This document shows positions 43,152-54,918 of a stretch of DNA of 64,000 nucleotides, piece after piece. How positions within the stretch are numbered: the stretch's first letter is position 1; every line of letters starts with the position of its first letter. The notes beneath the pieces were generated by a model. It saw only the letters and a program-made list of their open reading frames with translations. It ran no database searches and was not told the DNA's origin. The stretch covers positions 88,629 to 152,628 of the forward strand of contig CANFEY010000003.1 of NCBI GenBank assembly GCA_947446025.1, in the 5' to 3' direction. This DNA comes from Bryobacterales bacterium (lineage in GTDB: Bacteria; Acidobacteriota; Terriglobia; Bryobacterales; Bryobacteraceae). The translations under genes and the position numbers were made by a program.

Positions 43152-43348
43152 CTACTCTTCCTCCACGTCTGCGCCGAACGCCAGCAGCCTCCCGTCGCAA
43201 TCCTTCACCACGAGTTCCCGCATGCCATGGCGCATATTGCCGAGCTCACGGGAGAACAGCACGCCGCGCACCCGAGATTCTCCGCGTAGTACGCCAGCGT
43301 CGCCGGCATGTCAGCAGAGAAGAACTGCGGTGCGATGCGCTCAATCAT
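43152..43348 (-). pseudogene. VOC/glyoxalase-family protein, internally deleted
   Basis: The first 26 residues (IERIAPQFFSADMPATLAYY-AENLG) are the usual N-terminus of a small VOC protein. The sequence then jumps into another frame that reads VRGVLFSRELGNMRHGMREL and VVKDCDGRLLAFGADVEEE, the usual C-terminus. About 55 to 60 residues of the middle are missing, and the joint is out of frame, so translation stops early at GNSW. The ATG overlaps the signal peptidase stop by 4 bases. The shape of the loss is like that of the pfkB remnant: both ends kept, middle removed. Confidence 0.72.
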
Positions 43349-44130
43349 CGGACCTCAAGCAGCGTGCGATCCCAATGCCCGCTTGACCAGTACACCATCC
43401 ACGGTCGCCCAATCACGTTCGACTGCGGCACGAACCCGAAGAAGCGGCTGTCCAGCGACCGGTCACGGTTATCCCCCAAAACGAACAAGTCTCCTTCTGG
43501 AACAACCACCTCGCCGTTCTTGACGTTGCGTGAAAGCATCTCAGCCGCCGCTGTTTCCACGTGAAGCTTTGGATCACCGGGAAAATTGTCCCGGTATGAA
43601 TCGACGTAGCTGTCCAGATTGCGCGCGTAGTCTTCGACAAGCCGTTCGCCGTTCAGGATCACCTGCTTGTTTTCGATGCGAATGCGGTCACCCGGCAGGC
43701 CGATCACACGCTTGATGAACGTCTGGCTCGGGTCCTCATGATAGCGGAACACAACCATTTCTCCACGCTGCGGATTGCGCACGGTCTTGTTCACCAGTAG
43801 ATGGTCGCCAATGAGCAGACTTGGCTCCATGGATGAGGTTGGTATGACGTAGGCTTGCACCATCGTCACGCCAACGGCGAGCAATAGAACGGCAATTCCG
43901 GTTGCATAGGCGAGGCTACGGGTGGCTCGGGTCGTGGTCATCGCGGTGAACCTTTCTTTGATAGAAGTAATGATGAGGTCTCGCGCGGTGGCGAGCAGAA
44001 AACGAGGCAGGCTGGGAGCAGCGGCACGGCGTGCCCGGAACACTTGCTCCATTTCGCGCCCAAAGCGTGCGCGAAACTCCCGAGGGTAGGCGTAGAGCGC
44101 GATTGCGTAGATCTCGTAGAGCAGCCTCAT
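43345..44130 (-). CDS. lepB: Signal peptidase I with a permease-type cytoplasmic N-terminal extension
   Basis: 261 residues. Residues 75-261 are signal peptidase I: one membrane helix (ATGIAVLLLAVGVTMVQAYV), Ser100 in IPTSSMEPSLLIGDHLLVNK, Lys140 in TFIKRVIGLPGDRIRIENK, and LFVLGDNRDRSLDSRFFGFV (box E). Residues 1-65 (RLLYEIYAIALYAYPREFRA, RFGREMEQVF) are unlike any signal peptidase; they resemble the N-terminal cytoplasmic stretch of the large orphan permeases of Acidobacteria that sit beside PadR genes. It overlaps the PadR gene by 4 bases. The normal Lep job is removing signal peptides; a regulated or specialised version is likely here. Confidence 0.88.
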   Translation of the reverse strand: MRLLYEIYAIALYAYPREFRARFGREMEQVFRARRAAAPSLPRFLLATARDLIITSIKERFTAMTTTRATRSLAYATGIAVLLLAVGVTMVQAYVIPTSSMEPSLLIGDHLLVNKTVRNPQRGEMVVFRYHEDPSQTFIKRVIGLPGDRIRIENKQVILNGERLVEDYARNLDSYVDSYRDNFPGDPKLHVETAAAEMLSRNVKNGEVVVPEGDLFVLGDNRDRSLDSRFFGFVPQSNVIGRPWMVYWSSGHWDRTLLEVR

Positions 44131-44450
44131 GCGAACACCCGCTTCGACTTCGCAGCCGACAGCGCGATAGCGATGCGCTGCGCTTCGCCGCGGACCGTCT
44201 TCCGCCCCTGCATCGTCATGCGATAGTAGCGCCGCCGCTCATCGTCCATCTCGGGATCAGGCCGCTCGTCCGCTTCCTCAACCAACCCCGCAGCCAACAT
44301 GCGCTTCAGGCATCCGTACAACGTGCCCGGACCCATCTGCAACGCGTCATTCGTCTGCCGCGCGACGTCCTGCATGATGCCGTAGCCGTGCCGCTCTTCG
44401 TCCGCAAGCGCCAGCAAGATGTGAAAAACCGGGGGTGTCAGAGGCTCCAT
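44127..44450 (-). CDS. PadR family transcriptional regulator
   Basis: 107 residues of winged-helix PadR type: VFHILLALADEERHGYGIMQ, ALQMGPGTLYGCLKRMLAAG (recognition helix) and the wing with YYRMTMQGRKTV. It ends in a short dimer helix. The ATG is inside a 19-base perfect inverted repeat and just behind a strong sigma-70 promoter, so it probably represses itself and the coupled signal peptidase gene. In Acidobacteria PadR genes usually precede large ABC-type permeases; here the partner is a signal peptidase. Confidence 0.92.
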   Translation of the reverse strand: MEPLTPPVFHILLALADEERHGYGIMQDVARQTNDALQMGPGTLYGCLKRMLAAGLVEEADERPDPEMDDERRRYYRMTMQGRKTVRGEAQRIAIALSAAKSKRVFA

Positions 44451-44468
44451 ATATCCGCTACGGATATA
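44450..44468. promoter_or_regulatory. PadR operator candidate: perfect inverted repeat over the start codon
   Basis: Arms TATATCCG and CGGATATA separated by 3 bases. It covers the bases from just behind the -10 element to the first base of the PadR start codon, an ideal place for self-repression. The sequence differs from the ATGT-N8-ACAT sites of other PadR proteins. Confidence 0.6.
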
Positions 44469-44494
44469 GTATGCCGACCCCGCCCGGCTGTCAA
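44466..44494 (-). promoter_or_regulatory. Sigma-70 promoter of the PadR-lepB operon
   Basis: TTGACA (44489-44494) and TACTAT (44466-44471) separated by 17 bases. Predicted initiation is near 44459, leaving a leader of about 9 bases. The -10 overlaps the PadR palindrome. Confidence 0.75.
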
Positions 44495-44501
44495 GAGATA
44501 T

Positions 44502-44524
44502 TAAATGGTGTCAGACACCATTTA
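44502..44524. repeat. Perfect 23-base palindrome after the MoaD-like gene
   Basis: Arms of 11 bases, TAAATGGTGTC and GACACCATTTA, around a single A. The right arm contains the stop codon of the MoaD-like gene. No T run follows, so it may be a weak terminator, a protein site, or a member of the GGTGTCAGACACC-type repeat seen in many genomes (from memory, not checked). Confidence 0.55.
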
Positions 44525-44818
44525 GCCGCCCGCGACCGCACCCACCACCAGATACGGCTCCGTCCCCGACGCCACCGCCTCCGGCAGCAGCGCGTCCAGC
44601 GGCTCATGCGACAAGTCTTCCATGCACGCAAAAAACCGCACGAACGGCCGCCGCTGCAAGGTCACATGATCCCGAATCGTCCCACGCAACATCGGATACC
44701 GGGACTCCAGTGCATCGAGCACGCTCCGCTGCGTCACCGCCCCTTCGATCTCCAAGTGCACTTCCCCCGCGATCTTTCCCAAAGTTCTCAAATGTGCGGG
44801 AAGGTGAACCCGAATCAC
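44522..44818 (-). CDS. MoaD/ThiS-like ubiquitin-fold protein ending in Gly-Gly
   Basis: 98 residues from a GTG whose bases overlap the stop of the Asp-box gene (GTGA). [20 protein letters not shown] and [20 protein letters not shown], then [20 protein letters not shown] form the beta-grasp fold. The protein ends in LVVGAVAGG, a free diglycine as in sulfur carriers MoaD and ThiS, which are activated by E1-like enzymes. No E1-like or molybdopterin synthase gene is nearby. Its tight pairing with an Asp-box propeller protein is, from memory, a recurring pair in several phyla; the purpose is unknown. Confidence 0.8.
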   Translation of the reverse strand: MIRVHLPAHLRTLGKIAGEVHLEIEGAVTQRSVLDALESRYPMLRGTIRDHVTLQRRPFVRFFACMEDLSHEPLDALLPEAVASGTEPYLVVGAVAGG

Positions 44819-45930
44819 GGCAGCGTCTGCACTTCCACCGACAGCACGCCCGGAAGGTCCCGCACAATCGCCCGCCAACTATCGCCCGCATCCGACGACA
44901 CGTACACCTGCCCGCCCGTCGTGCCGAAGTACACACCGCACGCATCCAGCAAATCCACGGCCATCGCATCGCGCAGCACGTTCACGTAGCAATCCGACTG
45001 CGGTAGCCCCTTATCGAGCCGTTCCCATTCATTCCCGCCCGTCCGGCTGCGATACACCGCGAGCTTTCCGTCCATCGGAAAATGCTCACTATCGCTCTTG
45101 ATCGGGACCACGTAGATCGTCTCCGGCTCATGCGCGTGAACGTCGATCACAAACCCGAAATCCGTCGGAAGATTGCCGCTGACCTCGGTCCACAAGTCGC
45201 CGCCGTTATCCGACCGCAGCACGTCCCAATGCTTCTGCATGAACAGCGTGTTCGGCCGCGCCTTATGCATCGCGATTCGATGCACGCAATGCCCCACCTC
45301 CGCCGCCGGATCTGGAATGTACTGCGAACTCAGCCCCTTGTTGATCGGCTCCCACGTCACCCCGCCATCCACCGTACGGAACGCGCCCGCGGAAGAGATC
45401 GCGATGAAGATGCGCTGATGATTGCTCGGATCAATCAGGATCGTATGCAGCCCCAACCCGCCCGCGCCCGGTTGCCACTGCGAACCCGACCCATGCCCGC
45501 GCAACCCCGCAAGCTCATGCCAGCTCTTGCCGCCGTCCGTCGTGCGGAACATCGCCGCGTCTTCCACTCCCGCATACACCGTATCCGGATCAGTCAGCGA
45601 CGGCTCCAGATGCCACACCCGCTTGAACTCCCACGGATGCGGCGTCCCGTCGTACCACATGTGCGTCCCCGGCACACCGTCGTAGGTGAATTTATTGTCC
45701 ACCGGCTCCCACGTCTTGCCCCCGTCGTCGGACCGCTGGATCAACTGCCCAAACCATCCGCTGCTCTGCGACGCATAAATCCGATTCGCGTCCACCGGCG
45801 ACCCCTTCAAGTGGTACAACTCAAACCCCGCGAAGAACGGCCCGCTCACATCCCACTTCTCGCGCTTGCCATCGGACGTCAAGATAAAGGCCCCTTTCTT
45901 GGTGCCGACAAGGACTCGTACGCTGCTCAT
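44815..45930 (-). CDS. Asp-box (BNR/sialidase-like) beta-propeller protein
   Basis: 371 residues with at least five Asp boxes ([63 protein letters not shown]). No signal peptide, so it appears cytoplasmic. The fold is shared with sialidases, plant YCF48 and other propellers; sialidase active-site Arg residues cannot be confirmed. It begins at ATG 45930, overlapping the methyltransferase stop (ATGA), and ends overlapping the MoaD-like start, so all three are translationally coupled. Confidence 0.85.
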   Translation of the reverse strand: MSSVRVLVGTKKGAFILTSDGKREKWDVSGPFFAGFELYHLKGSPVDANRIYASQSSGWFGQLIQRSDDGGKTWEPVDNKFTYDGVPGTHMWYDGTPHPWEFKRVWHLEPSLTDPDTVYAGVEDAAMFRTTDGGKSWHELAGLRGHGSGSQWQPGAGGLGLHTILIDPSNHQRIFIAISSAGAFRTVDGGVTWEPINKGLSSQYIPDPAAEVGHCVHRIAMHKARPNTLFMQKHWDVLRSDNGGDLWTEVSGNLPTDFGFVIDVHAHEPETIYVVPIKSDSEHFPMDGKLAVYRSRTGGNEWERLDKGLPQSDCYVNVLRDAMAVDLLDACGVYFGTTGGQVYVSSDAGDSWRAIVRDLPGVLSVEVQTLP

Positions 45931-46949
45931 GCTAGCTCCTTCCGTACAACATACCAATAGTTTTGGATGTCGTGGGCCAGCTCGTGCTTCTCCACAGAAG
46001 CGAATCCGGCGCGCTTCAAATACTCGCGCGTCTTCTCCTCACCCCACATCGCCCCGAGCCCTTCCCCGCCCTGCGCCAAGGAGACCGTCATGCAGTGCAT
46101 GCAGGAAATGGTGTATAGCAGCGTCCCCAGCGGATGCCCTATATCACCGTGATGGTGGCTCGACCCCCTGATCTCCTGCATCAGATATACGCCGTCTGCC
46201 TTCAACCCGCGCCGGATATTTCGCAGCACCGCCAGCGGTCTACCCTGATCGTGAATCGCGTCAAACGTCGTAACGAAATCGTACGCGCCCTCCGCCAGCG
46301 GCGCTTTCGCATCTTCCGCGCGATACGTCACGTTGCCGCTGCGCGCGTGTGCACGGGCATACGCAATCGCCTCCGCTGAAAAATCCACGCCCTCAAACCT
46401 GCTCGCCGGAAAGAGCTCCGCCAGCCGAGCCATCGTCATGCCGCGCCCGCAACCGACGTCCACCACGCGAATCCCCGTGCGCAGCCGCTCCACCAGGCCC
46501 GGCACCAACGGCAGGATGTGCGCCTCCAGCGCGCCCGCGACGAACTGCGCGCTATCCTCCGCCATGATGTCGTGAAAGCGCGGATACTTCTCATACGGGA
46601 CCCCGCCGCCCTCGCGGAAGCAATGGACGATCAGCTGCTCCACACGTCCCATCTCCGCAATGTACTGCGACGGCCCCGCCATGCTCGCCGCGCCCGTCAA
46701 GCAAGCGGCGTGCTCTTCAGGCAATTGGTAGCGCCCATCCGCGACCATTACCACGCCGCCCGTCACCATCGCGCCGAGCCATTCGCGCACATAGCGTTCA
46801 TTGAGCTTCGCCGCCACAGCGATCTCCGCACTGCTCGCCGGAGCCATCCCGCGCATGGTGACGAACAATCCCACCTGATGCCCCACCGAAATCATCAGCG
46901 TCAAAGCCGCGTCGTTGTAGGCCTGCAAGAGCCGCTGCGAAAAGTCCAC
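45927..46949 (-). CDS. SAM-dependent methyltransferase with N-terminal winged helix
   Basis: 340 residues from the GTG at 46949, which shares a base with the stop of the aldehyde dehydrogenase gene. An N-terminal helical/winged-helix region ([35 protein letters not shown]) resembles O-methyltransferase dimerisation domains. The SAM site is [20 protein letters not shown], with [18 protein letters not shown] next. It probably methylates a small molecule in the cytoplasm. This layout resembles Rv2258c-like and other tri-domain methyltransferases; substrate unknown. Confidence 0.85.
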   Translation of the reverse strand: MDFSQRLLQAYNDAALTLMISVGHQVGLFVTMRGMAPASSAEIAVAAKLNERYVREWLGAMVTGGVVMVADGRYQLPEEHAACLTGAASMAGPSQYIAEMGRVEQLIVHCFREGGGVPYEKYPRFHDIMAEDSAQFVAGALEAHILPLVPGLVERLRTGIRVVDVGCGRGMTMARLAELFPASRFEGVDFSAEAIAYARAHARSGNVTYRAEDAKAPLAEGAYDFVTTFDAIHDQGRPLAVLRNIRRGLKADGVYLMQEIRGSSHHHGDIGHPLGTLLYTISCMHCMTVSLAQGGEGLGAMWGEEKTREYLKRAGFASVEKHELAHDIQNYWYVVRKELA

Positions 46950-48376
46950 TACGCCTCCGTCACGAACTTCGTCACCAGGCACGCTTCCAATCCTTCGATG
47001 CCTTCCTCGCTACCGTGCCCGCTATCCTTCACGCCCCCGAACGGAGACTCCGGCACGCTGATCAGGAAGCTGTTGATGCCCACCATGCCCGACTCAATCT
47101 CCGCCGCGACTCGATTCGCCACTTTTGACGACGCGGTGAACGCGTACGCCGCCAGCCCGTAGGGCAACCGGTTCGCCTGCGCAATCGCGTCCTCAGTGGT
47201 GCGAAACGGATTCACCATCGCCACCGGCCCGAACGGCTCTTCATTCATGATGCGGGACTCGCACGGCACTTCCGACATCACCGTCGGCTCAAAGAAATTT
47301 CCCGGCCCCGCTCGCCGCACCCCACCTGCGTGAACCTTCGCTCCCCGCTGCCGCGCATCGTCTATCAACGGCTCCAGAAACGGCACCCGCCCCGCATGCG
47401 CCAGCGGACCCATGCGATTCGACTCGTCCATCCCATCGCCCACTTGGATCCCCTTCGCCCGAGCCGCGAATCCCTCCACGAAGCGTGCGTAAAGCGATTC
47501 ATGCACGTAGAACCGCGTGGGCGAGACGCACACCTGCCCCGCGTTGCGAAACTTCGCCGTCGCCGACAAATCCAGCACGTGCTCCAAATCCACGTCGTCG
47601 AACACCAGCACCGGAGCATGCCCGCCCAGCTCCATCGTGGTGCGGATCATGTTGCGCGCGGCCAACTCCGCCAGCTGCTTGCCCACGCGCGTTGACCCGG
47701 TGAACGACATCTTCCGGATCACCTTCGTCGCCAGCAAGTGCGACGAAACCTCCGCCGGCACCCCGAACACGATAGAACACACGCCCTTCGCCACGCCCGC
47801 GTCAAGCAAACACCGCGCGATTTCCAACGCGGCGCACGGAGCCTCTTCCGCCGGCTTCATGATCACCGGACAGCCGGCCGCAATCGCCGCGCCCAACTTG
47901 CGCCCCGGATTGCCGGTGGGAAAATTCCACGGCCCGAACGCCGCCACCGGACCCACCGGCTCCTTCGTCACCAGGAACCGCTGCCCAGCTGCGCGCGGCG
48001 CAAGCACCCGGCCGTACGTCCTGCGGGCCTCTTCCCCATACCACTCGAAAATATCCGCCGACCTCTGCACTTCGAGCCGGGCTTCACCCAGAGGCTTGCC
48101 CATCTCCAGCGTCGCCAATCGTGCAATCTGCTCCGCGCGTTCCCGCATGATGTCGGCTGCGCGCTTCATGATCCGCCCGCGCTCAAACGCCGGCACCGCC
48201 CGCCACTTCGGAAACGCCTCCGCCGCGGCATCCAATGCACGATCCAGGTCCGCGGTGGTCGCGTGCGGCAACTGCCCCAACGTCGCGCCCGTGGCGGGAT
48301 TGAGCACCGGTTGCGTCCGCCGCCCTCCGGCCGACACCCACTCTCCTGCGATCAACAACTGCGGTTCTGGATACAC
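46949..48376 (-). CDS. NAD(P)-dependent aldehyde dehydrogenase, succinate-semialdehyde type
   Basis: 475 residues. Catalytic Cys283 lies in FRNAGQVCVSPTRFYV and the general base Glu249 in TTMELGGHAPVLVFDD. The Rossmann cofactor loop is FTGSTRVGKQLAELAA. AFGPWNFPTGNPGRKLGAAI and NEEPFGPVAMVNPF match the succinate-semialdehyde dehydrogenase (GabD) subgroup. It oxidises an aldehyde to an acid. The start lies 3 bases after the stop of the membrane hydrolase gene. It forms the middle of the six-gene minus-strand operon. Confidence 0.9.
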   Translation of the reverse strand: MYPEPQLLIAGEWVSAGGRRTQPVLNPATGATLGQLPHATTADLDRALDAAAEAFPKWRAVPAFERGRIMKRAADIMRERAEQIARLATLEMGKPLGEARLEVQRSADIFEWYGEEARRTYGRVLAPRAAGQRFLVTKEPVGPVAAFGPWNFPTGNPGRKLGAAIAAGCPVIMKPAEEAPCAALEIARCLLDAGVAKGVCSIVFGVPAEVSSHLLATKVIRKMSFTGSTRVGKQLAELAARNMIRTTMELGGHAPVLVFDDVDLEHVLDLSATAKFRNAGQVCVSPTRFYVHESLYARFVEGFAARAKGIQVGDGMDESNRMGPLAHAGRVPFLEPLIDDARQRGAKVHAGGVRRAGPGNFFEPTVMSEVPCESRIMNEEPFGPVAMVNPFRTTEDAIAQANRLPYGLAAYAFTASSKVANRVAAEIESGMVGINSFLISVPESPFGGVKDSGHGSEEGIEGLEACLVTKFVTEA

Positions 48377-48379
48377 GCT

Positions 48380-49343
48380 CTACCTCCCAAATCCGAACGC
48401 AACATCGCGAACGCGGCCATCCGGCTCCACCAACGCCGACGCAGCGAACCCCGACTTGCGCGTAATCGAACCGAAGCGCAGGTCTAGCAGATCGACTTGC
48501 GTCACATCCACCTGCGGATTGATGCGCCAGAACGGCACCTGATTGAAGCTCTCGAAAACCTGAAACGTGCGCGTCTCTTTCGCGGCATCCACGGTAGGCG
48601 CATGCCCGATCTTGTAGTCCAGCTTGGCTCCGCGCATGGAAAAGTTGCCCGAAAAATCCACCGGCATTTCGTAGACGAACTTGTCGCCTTCCACCACGCC
48701 GCGCCATTTCATCGTGCCGAATGTATCCGGAAATGCATACACAGCCTCCGCCGGCTGATCCATATAGAGCAGCGCATTCAGACCCTGCAGCGCCTTCTCA
48801 TGCGAATTCCAGCGCAGCCCTTCATACCCAATCAACGCCAGCAGCGCGATCCACGCCCATGCCATCTTCACGCCCGAAGTCTTGCGCGCGCCGATGGTGG
48901 AACTCACCAACCCCAATAAAGACGGGATTGCCAGCGCCAACAGCAGGATCACCCAGATCACCGGGTCCACCACGTTGGTGATGTCGAGCCGCAACCAGCG
49001 GTCCGAAAACGGCAGCAGCATGCGGATGCCGTAAACGTTGGTCCAATCCAGCACCAAATGGCTCAGCACCGCTAAAATGCAGGAGAGCCAGCCCAGGAAA
49101 CTGGGACGTTTTTTCGTAACCCCCGCCACAATCGCGAGCGGCAGCAACGCCACCAGCGGCGCGAACGCCAACCCATGCGTGTAGCCGCGATGAATCTCCA
49201 AATAGTCGAGCGTATTTGTGAAGAACGGATACGCGTCGATGTCTGGAGCATTCGCCGCCAGCATCAGCATCACCGCCGTGCCCTTTTCGCCGCGATCCAA
49301 GCCGCAGCGGGACATCATCAGTCCCACCAATGTGTGCGTGATG

Positions 49344-49351
<8 letters not shown>
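48380..49351 (-). CDS. YdjM-like membrane-bound metal-dependent hydrolase
   Basis: 323 residues. The start DNITHTLVGLMMSRCG, with LAANAPDIDAYPFF and IHRGYTHGLAFAPL, carries the His and Asp residues of the LexA-regulated YdjM/DUF457 family. Four membrane helices follow in about residues 60-190, then a C-terminal soluble half of about 130 residues (FPDTFGTMKWRGVVEGDKFV, VFESFNQVPFWRINP). These proteins are thought to act on membrane lipids or phosphates. It overlaps the lipid kinase gene by 8 bases, which supports a lipid-related role. Confidence 0.85.
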
Positions 49352-52252
<2,901 letters not shown>

Positions 52253-52846
52253 GTGGGCAGCTTCCGCGAAACTCTCGTCGCCTGGGGCCCGCTCGGCATC
52301 TTTGCCGCCGCGCTCATCGAATCGGCCGGCGTGCCCAGCCCCAGCGGCACCGACGCACTTATCCTATTGGTCACCATCGCGCGCCCCGATTCCGCGCTGC
52401 TCTGCGCAGTGCTCGCAATCCTGGGCTCACTCATCGGCAGCGCTATCTTCCACGCCATCGTCAGCAAGGGCGGCGAAAAACTTCTCAACCAGAAAACCGC
52501 CTCCCCGCGCGGAGCCAAACTCCGAGCCTGGTTCCTTCGCTACGGCCTCGCCAGCGTCTTCGTCTGCGCCCTTGTGCCCATCCCTGTGATGCCGCTCAAA
52601 GTCATGGCGCTTTCCGCCTGCGCCCTCGGCGTCAGCCGGACCCGTTACCTCGCCGTCATGCTGGCCGCCCGCGTCCCGCGCTATGGAGCCATGGCCTCCC
52701 TGGGAGCACAGCTCGGCGAGAACTCGAACGCCTGGCTCAAGAGCCACCTGTGGCAGATGGGCATTGGCGCTCTGGTCCTTTTTATCGCGCTCTACGCGCT
52801 TCTGAGAGTGTCTGAGAAGCGCCAGCCTGCCGTCATCGTGCCGTAA
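52253..52846 (+). CDS. VTT/DedA-like membrane protein
   Basis: 197 residues, GTG start immediately after the ligA TAA. About five membrane helices. WGPLGIFAAALIESAGVPSP has the Glu/Pro re-entrant motif, and FLRYGLASVFVCALVPIPVM with PLKVMALSACALGVSRTRYL has the Arg-containing VTT signature (F-x-R-x-x-P in typical members is here changed to CALVPIP). DedA proteins act as lipid scramblases or undecaprenyl phosphate flippases. Coupled to ligA only by position. Confidence 0.85.
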   Translation: MGSFRETLVAWGPLGIFAAALIESAGVPSPSGTDALILLVTIARPDSALLCAVLAILGSLIGSAIFHAIVSKGGEKLLNQKTASPRGAKLRAWFLRYGLASVFVCALVPIPVMPLKVMALSACALGVSRTRYLAVMLAARVPRYGAMASLGAQLGENSNAWLKSHLWQMGIGALVLFIALYALLRVSEKRQPAVIVP

Positions 52847-52878
52847 CATTTCAAAGCTACGCTTGTAACAGATAAAAT

Positions 52879-53910
52879 ATGACAATTCCAAAAATTCTTT
52901 CCGCCGCCGTCGCGGCCATCCTCCTCACGGCTTGCGGATCATCCTCCGAACAGCCCCAAAACCTCACCGGAGCCGGAGCCACGTTCCCCAATCCTATCTA
53001 CTCCAAGTGGTTCAGCGAATACCAAAAGCTCCACCAGCTGATCCAAATCAACTACCAATCGCAGGGTTCGGGAGCCGGTATCAGCCAGGTCACCGAAGGC
53101 ACTGTCGACTTCGGCGCGTCGGACCAGCCGATGAAGCCGGAGCAAATCGAAAAGTTCAAAACCACGCGCATGACCGGCGTGCTGCATTTCCCCACCGTGA
53201 TGGGAGCCGTGGTGCCCACCTACAACCTGGCCGACGTCACCGCCGAACTCAACTTCACCCCCGCCGCGCTCGCCGGAATCTTCCTCGGCAAGGTCAAGAA
53301 GTGGAATGACCCTGCCATCGCCTCCGCCAACCCTGACGTGAAACTCCCGGCCGCCGACATCGTCGTCGTCCACCGCTCCGACGGCAGCGGCACCAGCTTC
53401 GTCTTCACCGACTATCTCTCCAAGGTCAGCCCCGAATGGGCCGCTGGACCGGGTGCCGCCGCCGCCGTCAGCTGGCCTGTCGGCCTGGGCGGAAAAGGCA
53501 ACGAAGGCGTCATCGGACTGGTGGAACAGACCCCGAACTCGATCAGCTACACCGAGATGACCTACGCGATCCAGAACAAGCTGCCCTTGGGCGCGGTCCA
53601 GAATGCAGCCGGTAAATTTGTGAAGGCCTCCCCCGCTTCCGTCACCGAAGCCGCCGCGGGAACGCCGATGCCGGACGACTTCCGCGTCTCCATCACCAAC
53701 GCCGCGGGCGACGACGCCTACCCGATCGCGTCCTTTACCTGGCTGCTGATTCCCGAAACCATCGCCGACGCCAGCAAGCGCGCGGTCATTGTCGACTTCC
53801 TGAAATGGATGCTTGGACCTGGCCAAGCTATGGCTCCGGGCCTCAACTACGCGCAGCTCCCCGCCGCGGTCATCGCGAAAGAGCAGGCCGCCATCGCGCT
53901 TATTAAGTAG
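52879..53910 (+). CDS. pstS: Phosphate ABC transporter substrate-binding protein
   Basis: 343 residues. The signal peptide ends in ILLTACGSSSEQ, a lipobox-like Cys at about residue 19, so it is probably a lipoprotein. LTGAGATFPNPIYSKWFSEY, YQSQGSGAGISQVTEGTVDF, VVHRSDGSGTSFVFTDYLSK are the phosphate-binding loops. First gene of the phosphate block. The 30 bases between the VTT gene and the ATG contain no clear Shine-Dalgarno and I could not find a standard Pho box. Confidence 0.95.
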   Translation: MTIPKILSAAVAAILLTACGSSSEQPQNLTGAGATFPNPIYSKWFSEYQKLHQLIQINYQSQGSGAGISQVTEGTVDFGASDQPMKPEQIEKFKTTRMTGVLHFPTVMGAVVPTYNLADVTAELNFTPAALAGIFLGKVKKWNDPAIASANPDVKLPAADIVVVHRSDGSGTSFVFTDYLSKVSPEWAAGPGAAAAVSWPVGLGGKGNEGVIGLVEQTPNSISYTEMTYAIQNKLPLGAVQNAAGKFVKASPASVTEAAAGTPMPDDFRVSITNAAGDDAYPIASFTWLLIPETIADASKRAVIVDFLKWMLGPGQAMAPGLNYAQLPAAVIAKEQAAIALIK

Positions 53911-53931
53911 GTCTCTGTCATCAAACGTTCA

Positions 53932-53959
53932 GGGGACTGCGATACACTGGCAGTTCCCC
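53932..53959 (+). promoter_or_regulatory. Intergenic hairpin between pstS and pstC
   Basis: GGGGACTGC and GCAGTTCCCC pair with one bulged base around a 9-base loop. Hairpins here commonly protect the pstS message and lower downstream expression, which would fit the need for more binding protein than permease. A CTGTCAT (half a Pho-box-like sequence) lies just before it. Confidence 0.55.
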
Positions 53960-53970
53960 CAACCACCATC

Positions 53971-54918
53971 ATGGCGACCACAGCCACATCGCCGTCTTTG
54001 CCCCAGCGCCTACGCGCCGGAGACCCGGTCGCGCACACGCTCACCGGCATGGCCGCGTCGTTTATCCTGGCCATCACAGCCCTGCTTCTCTATCACCTGT
54101 GGACCGGCTCCGCGCTTCCCCGTGCCGAATTCGGATGGGGCTTCCTCACCGGTTCTTCCTGGGACCCGGTGGCCGAGAAATTCGGAGCACTGCCCTTCAT
54201 CTACGGCACCGTGATGACGTCGCTGCTGGCGCTGCTCATCGCCGTCCCCGTCGGCCTTGGCTGTGCGATCTTTCTAGCCGAACTCGCCCCGCGCGGCGCT
54301 TCGGACGCGCTTACCTTTACCATTGAACTGCTGGCCGCCGTTCCCAGCGTCATTTACGGATTGCTCGGCATCTTTCTCCTGGTTCCTATCCTGCAAACCA
54401 CCGTCGTCCCCGCCCTGGTGGCTGTGTTCGGATTCCTGCCCATCTTCCAGGGTCCGTTCCAGGGTGTGAGTGTGTTCTCCGCCGGCATCATTCTGGCGAT
54501 CATGATCGTCCCCTTCATCGTCTCGGTCTCGCGCGAGATACTGCTGGCGGTCCCGCAGGACCAGCGCGAAGCGGCCCTCGCTCTCGGCGCTACCAGTTGG
54601 GAGACCACCTGGAAAGTCGTCGTGCCCTACGCGCTCACCGGCATCTTCGGCTCCGTATTCCTTGCTCTTGCCCGCGCCCTCGGGGAAACCATGGCGGTAA
54701 CCATGGTCATCGGCAACAAACCCGAGGTCTCCTCGTCGCTTCTCGCCCCCGGATACTCCATTGCTGCAGTCATCGCCAATGAGTGGGCGGAAACCTCCAG
54801 CGGCGCCATGCATCAGCAGGTGCTCATCGAACTTGGGCTGGTGCTGTTCGCGCTTACCGTGGTCATCAACGGCGTTGCCCGCCTCCTGATCCTTTCCATG
54901 AAAGGCGGCAAGAAATGA
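53971..54918 (+). CDS. pstC: Phosphate ABC transporter permease PstC
   Basis: 315 residues, six membrane helices. The first helix and external loop ([20 protein letters not shown]) are typical. The cytoplasmic EAA loop is [20 protein letters not shown]. It forms the inner-membrane pore with PstA. The stop overlaps the ATG of pstA by 4 bases. Confidence 0.96.
   Translation: MATTATSPSLPQRLRAGDPVAHTLTGMAASFILAITALLLYHLWTGSALPRAEFGWGFLTGSSWDPVAEKFGALPFIYGTVMTSLLALLIAVPVGLGCAIFLAELAPRGASDALTFTIELLAAVPSVIYGLLGIFLLVPILQTTVVPALVAVFGFLPIFQGPFQGVSVFSAGIILAIMIVPFIVSVSREILLAVPQDQREAALALGATSWETTWKVVVPYALTGIFGSVFLALARALGETMAVTMVIGNKPEVSSSLLAPGYSIAAVIANEWAETSSGAMHQQVLIELGLVLFALTVVINGVARLLILSMKGGKK

Noticed and set aside
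52847..52878. Pho box before pstS
   Set aside because: No pair of CTGTCAT-like direct repeats with proper spacing is visible; only a half-site later, before pstC.
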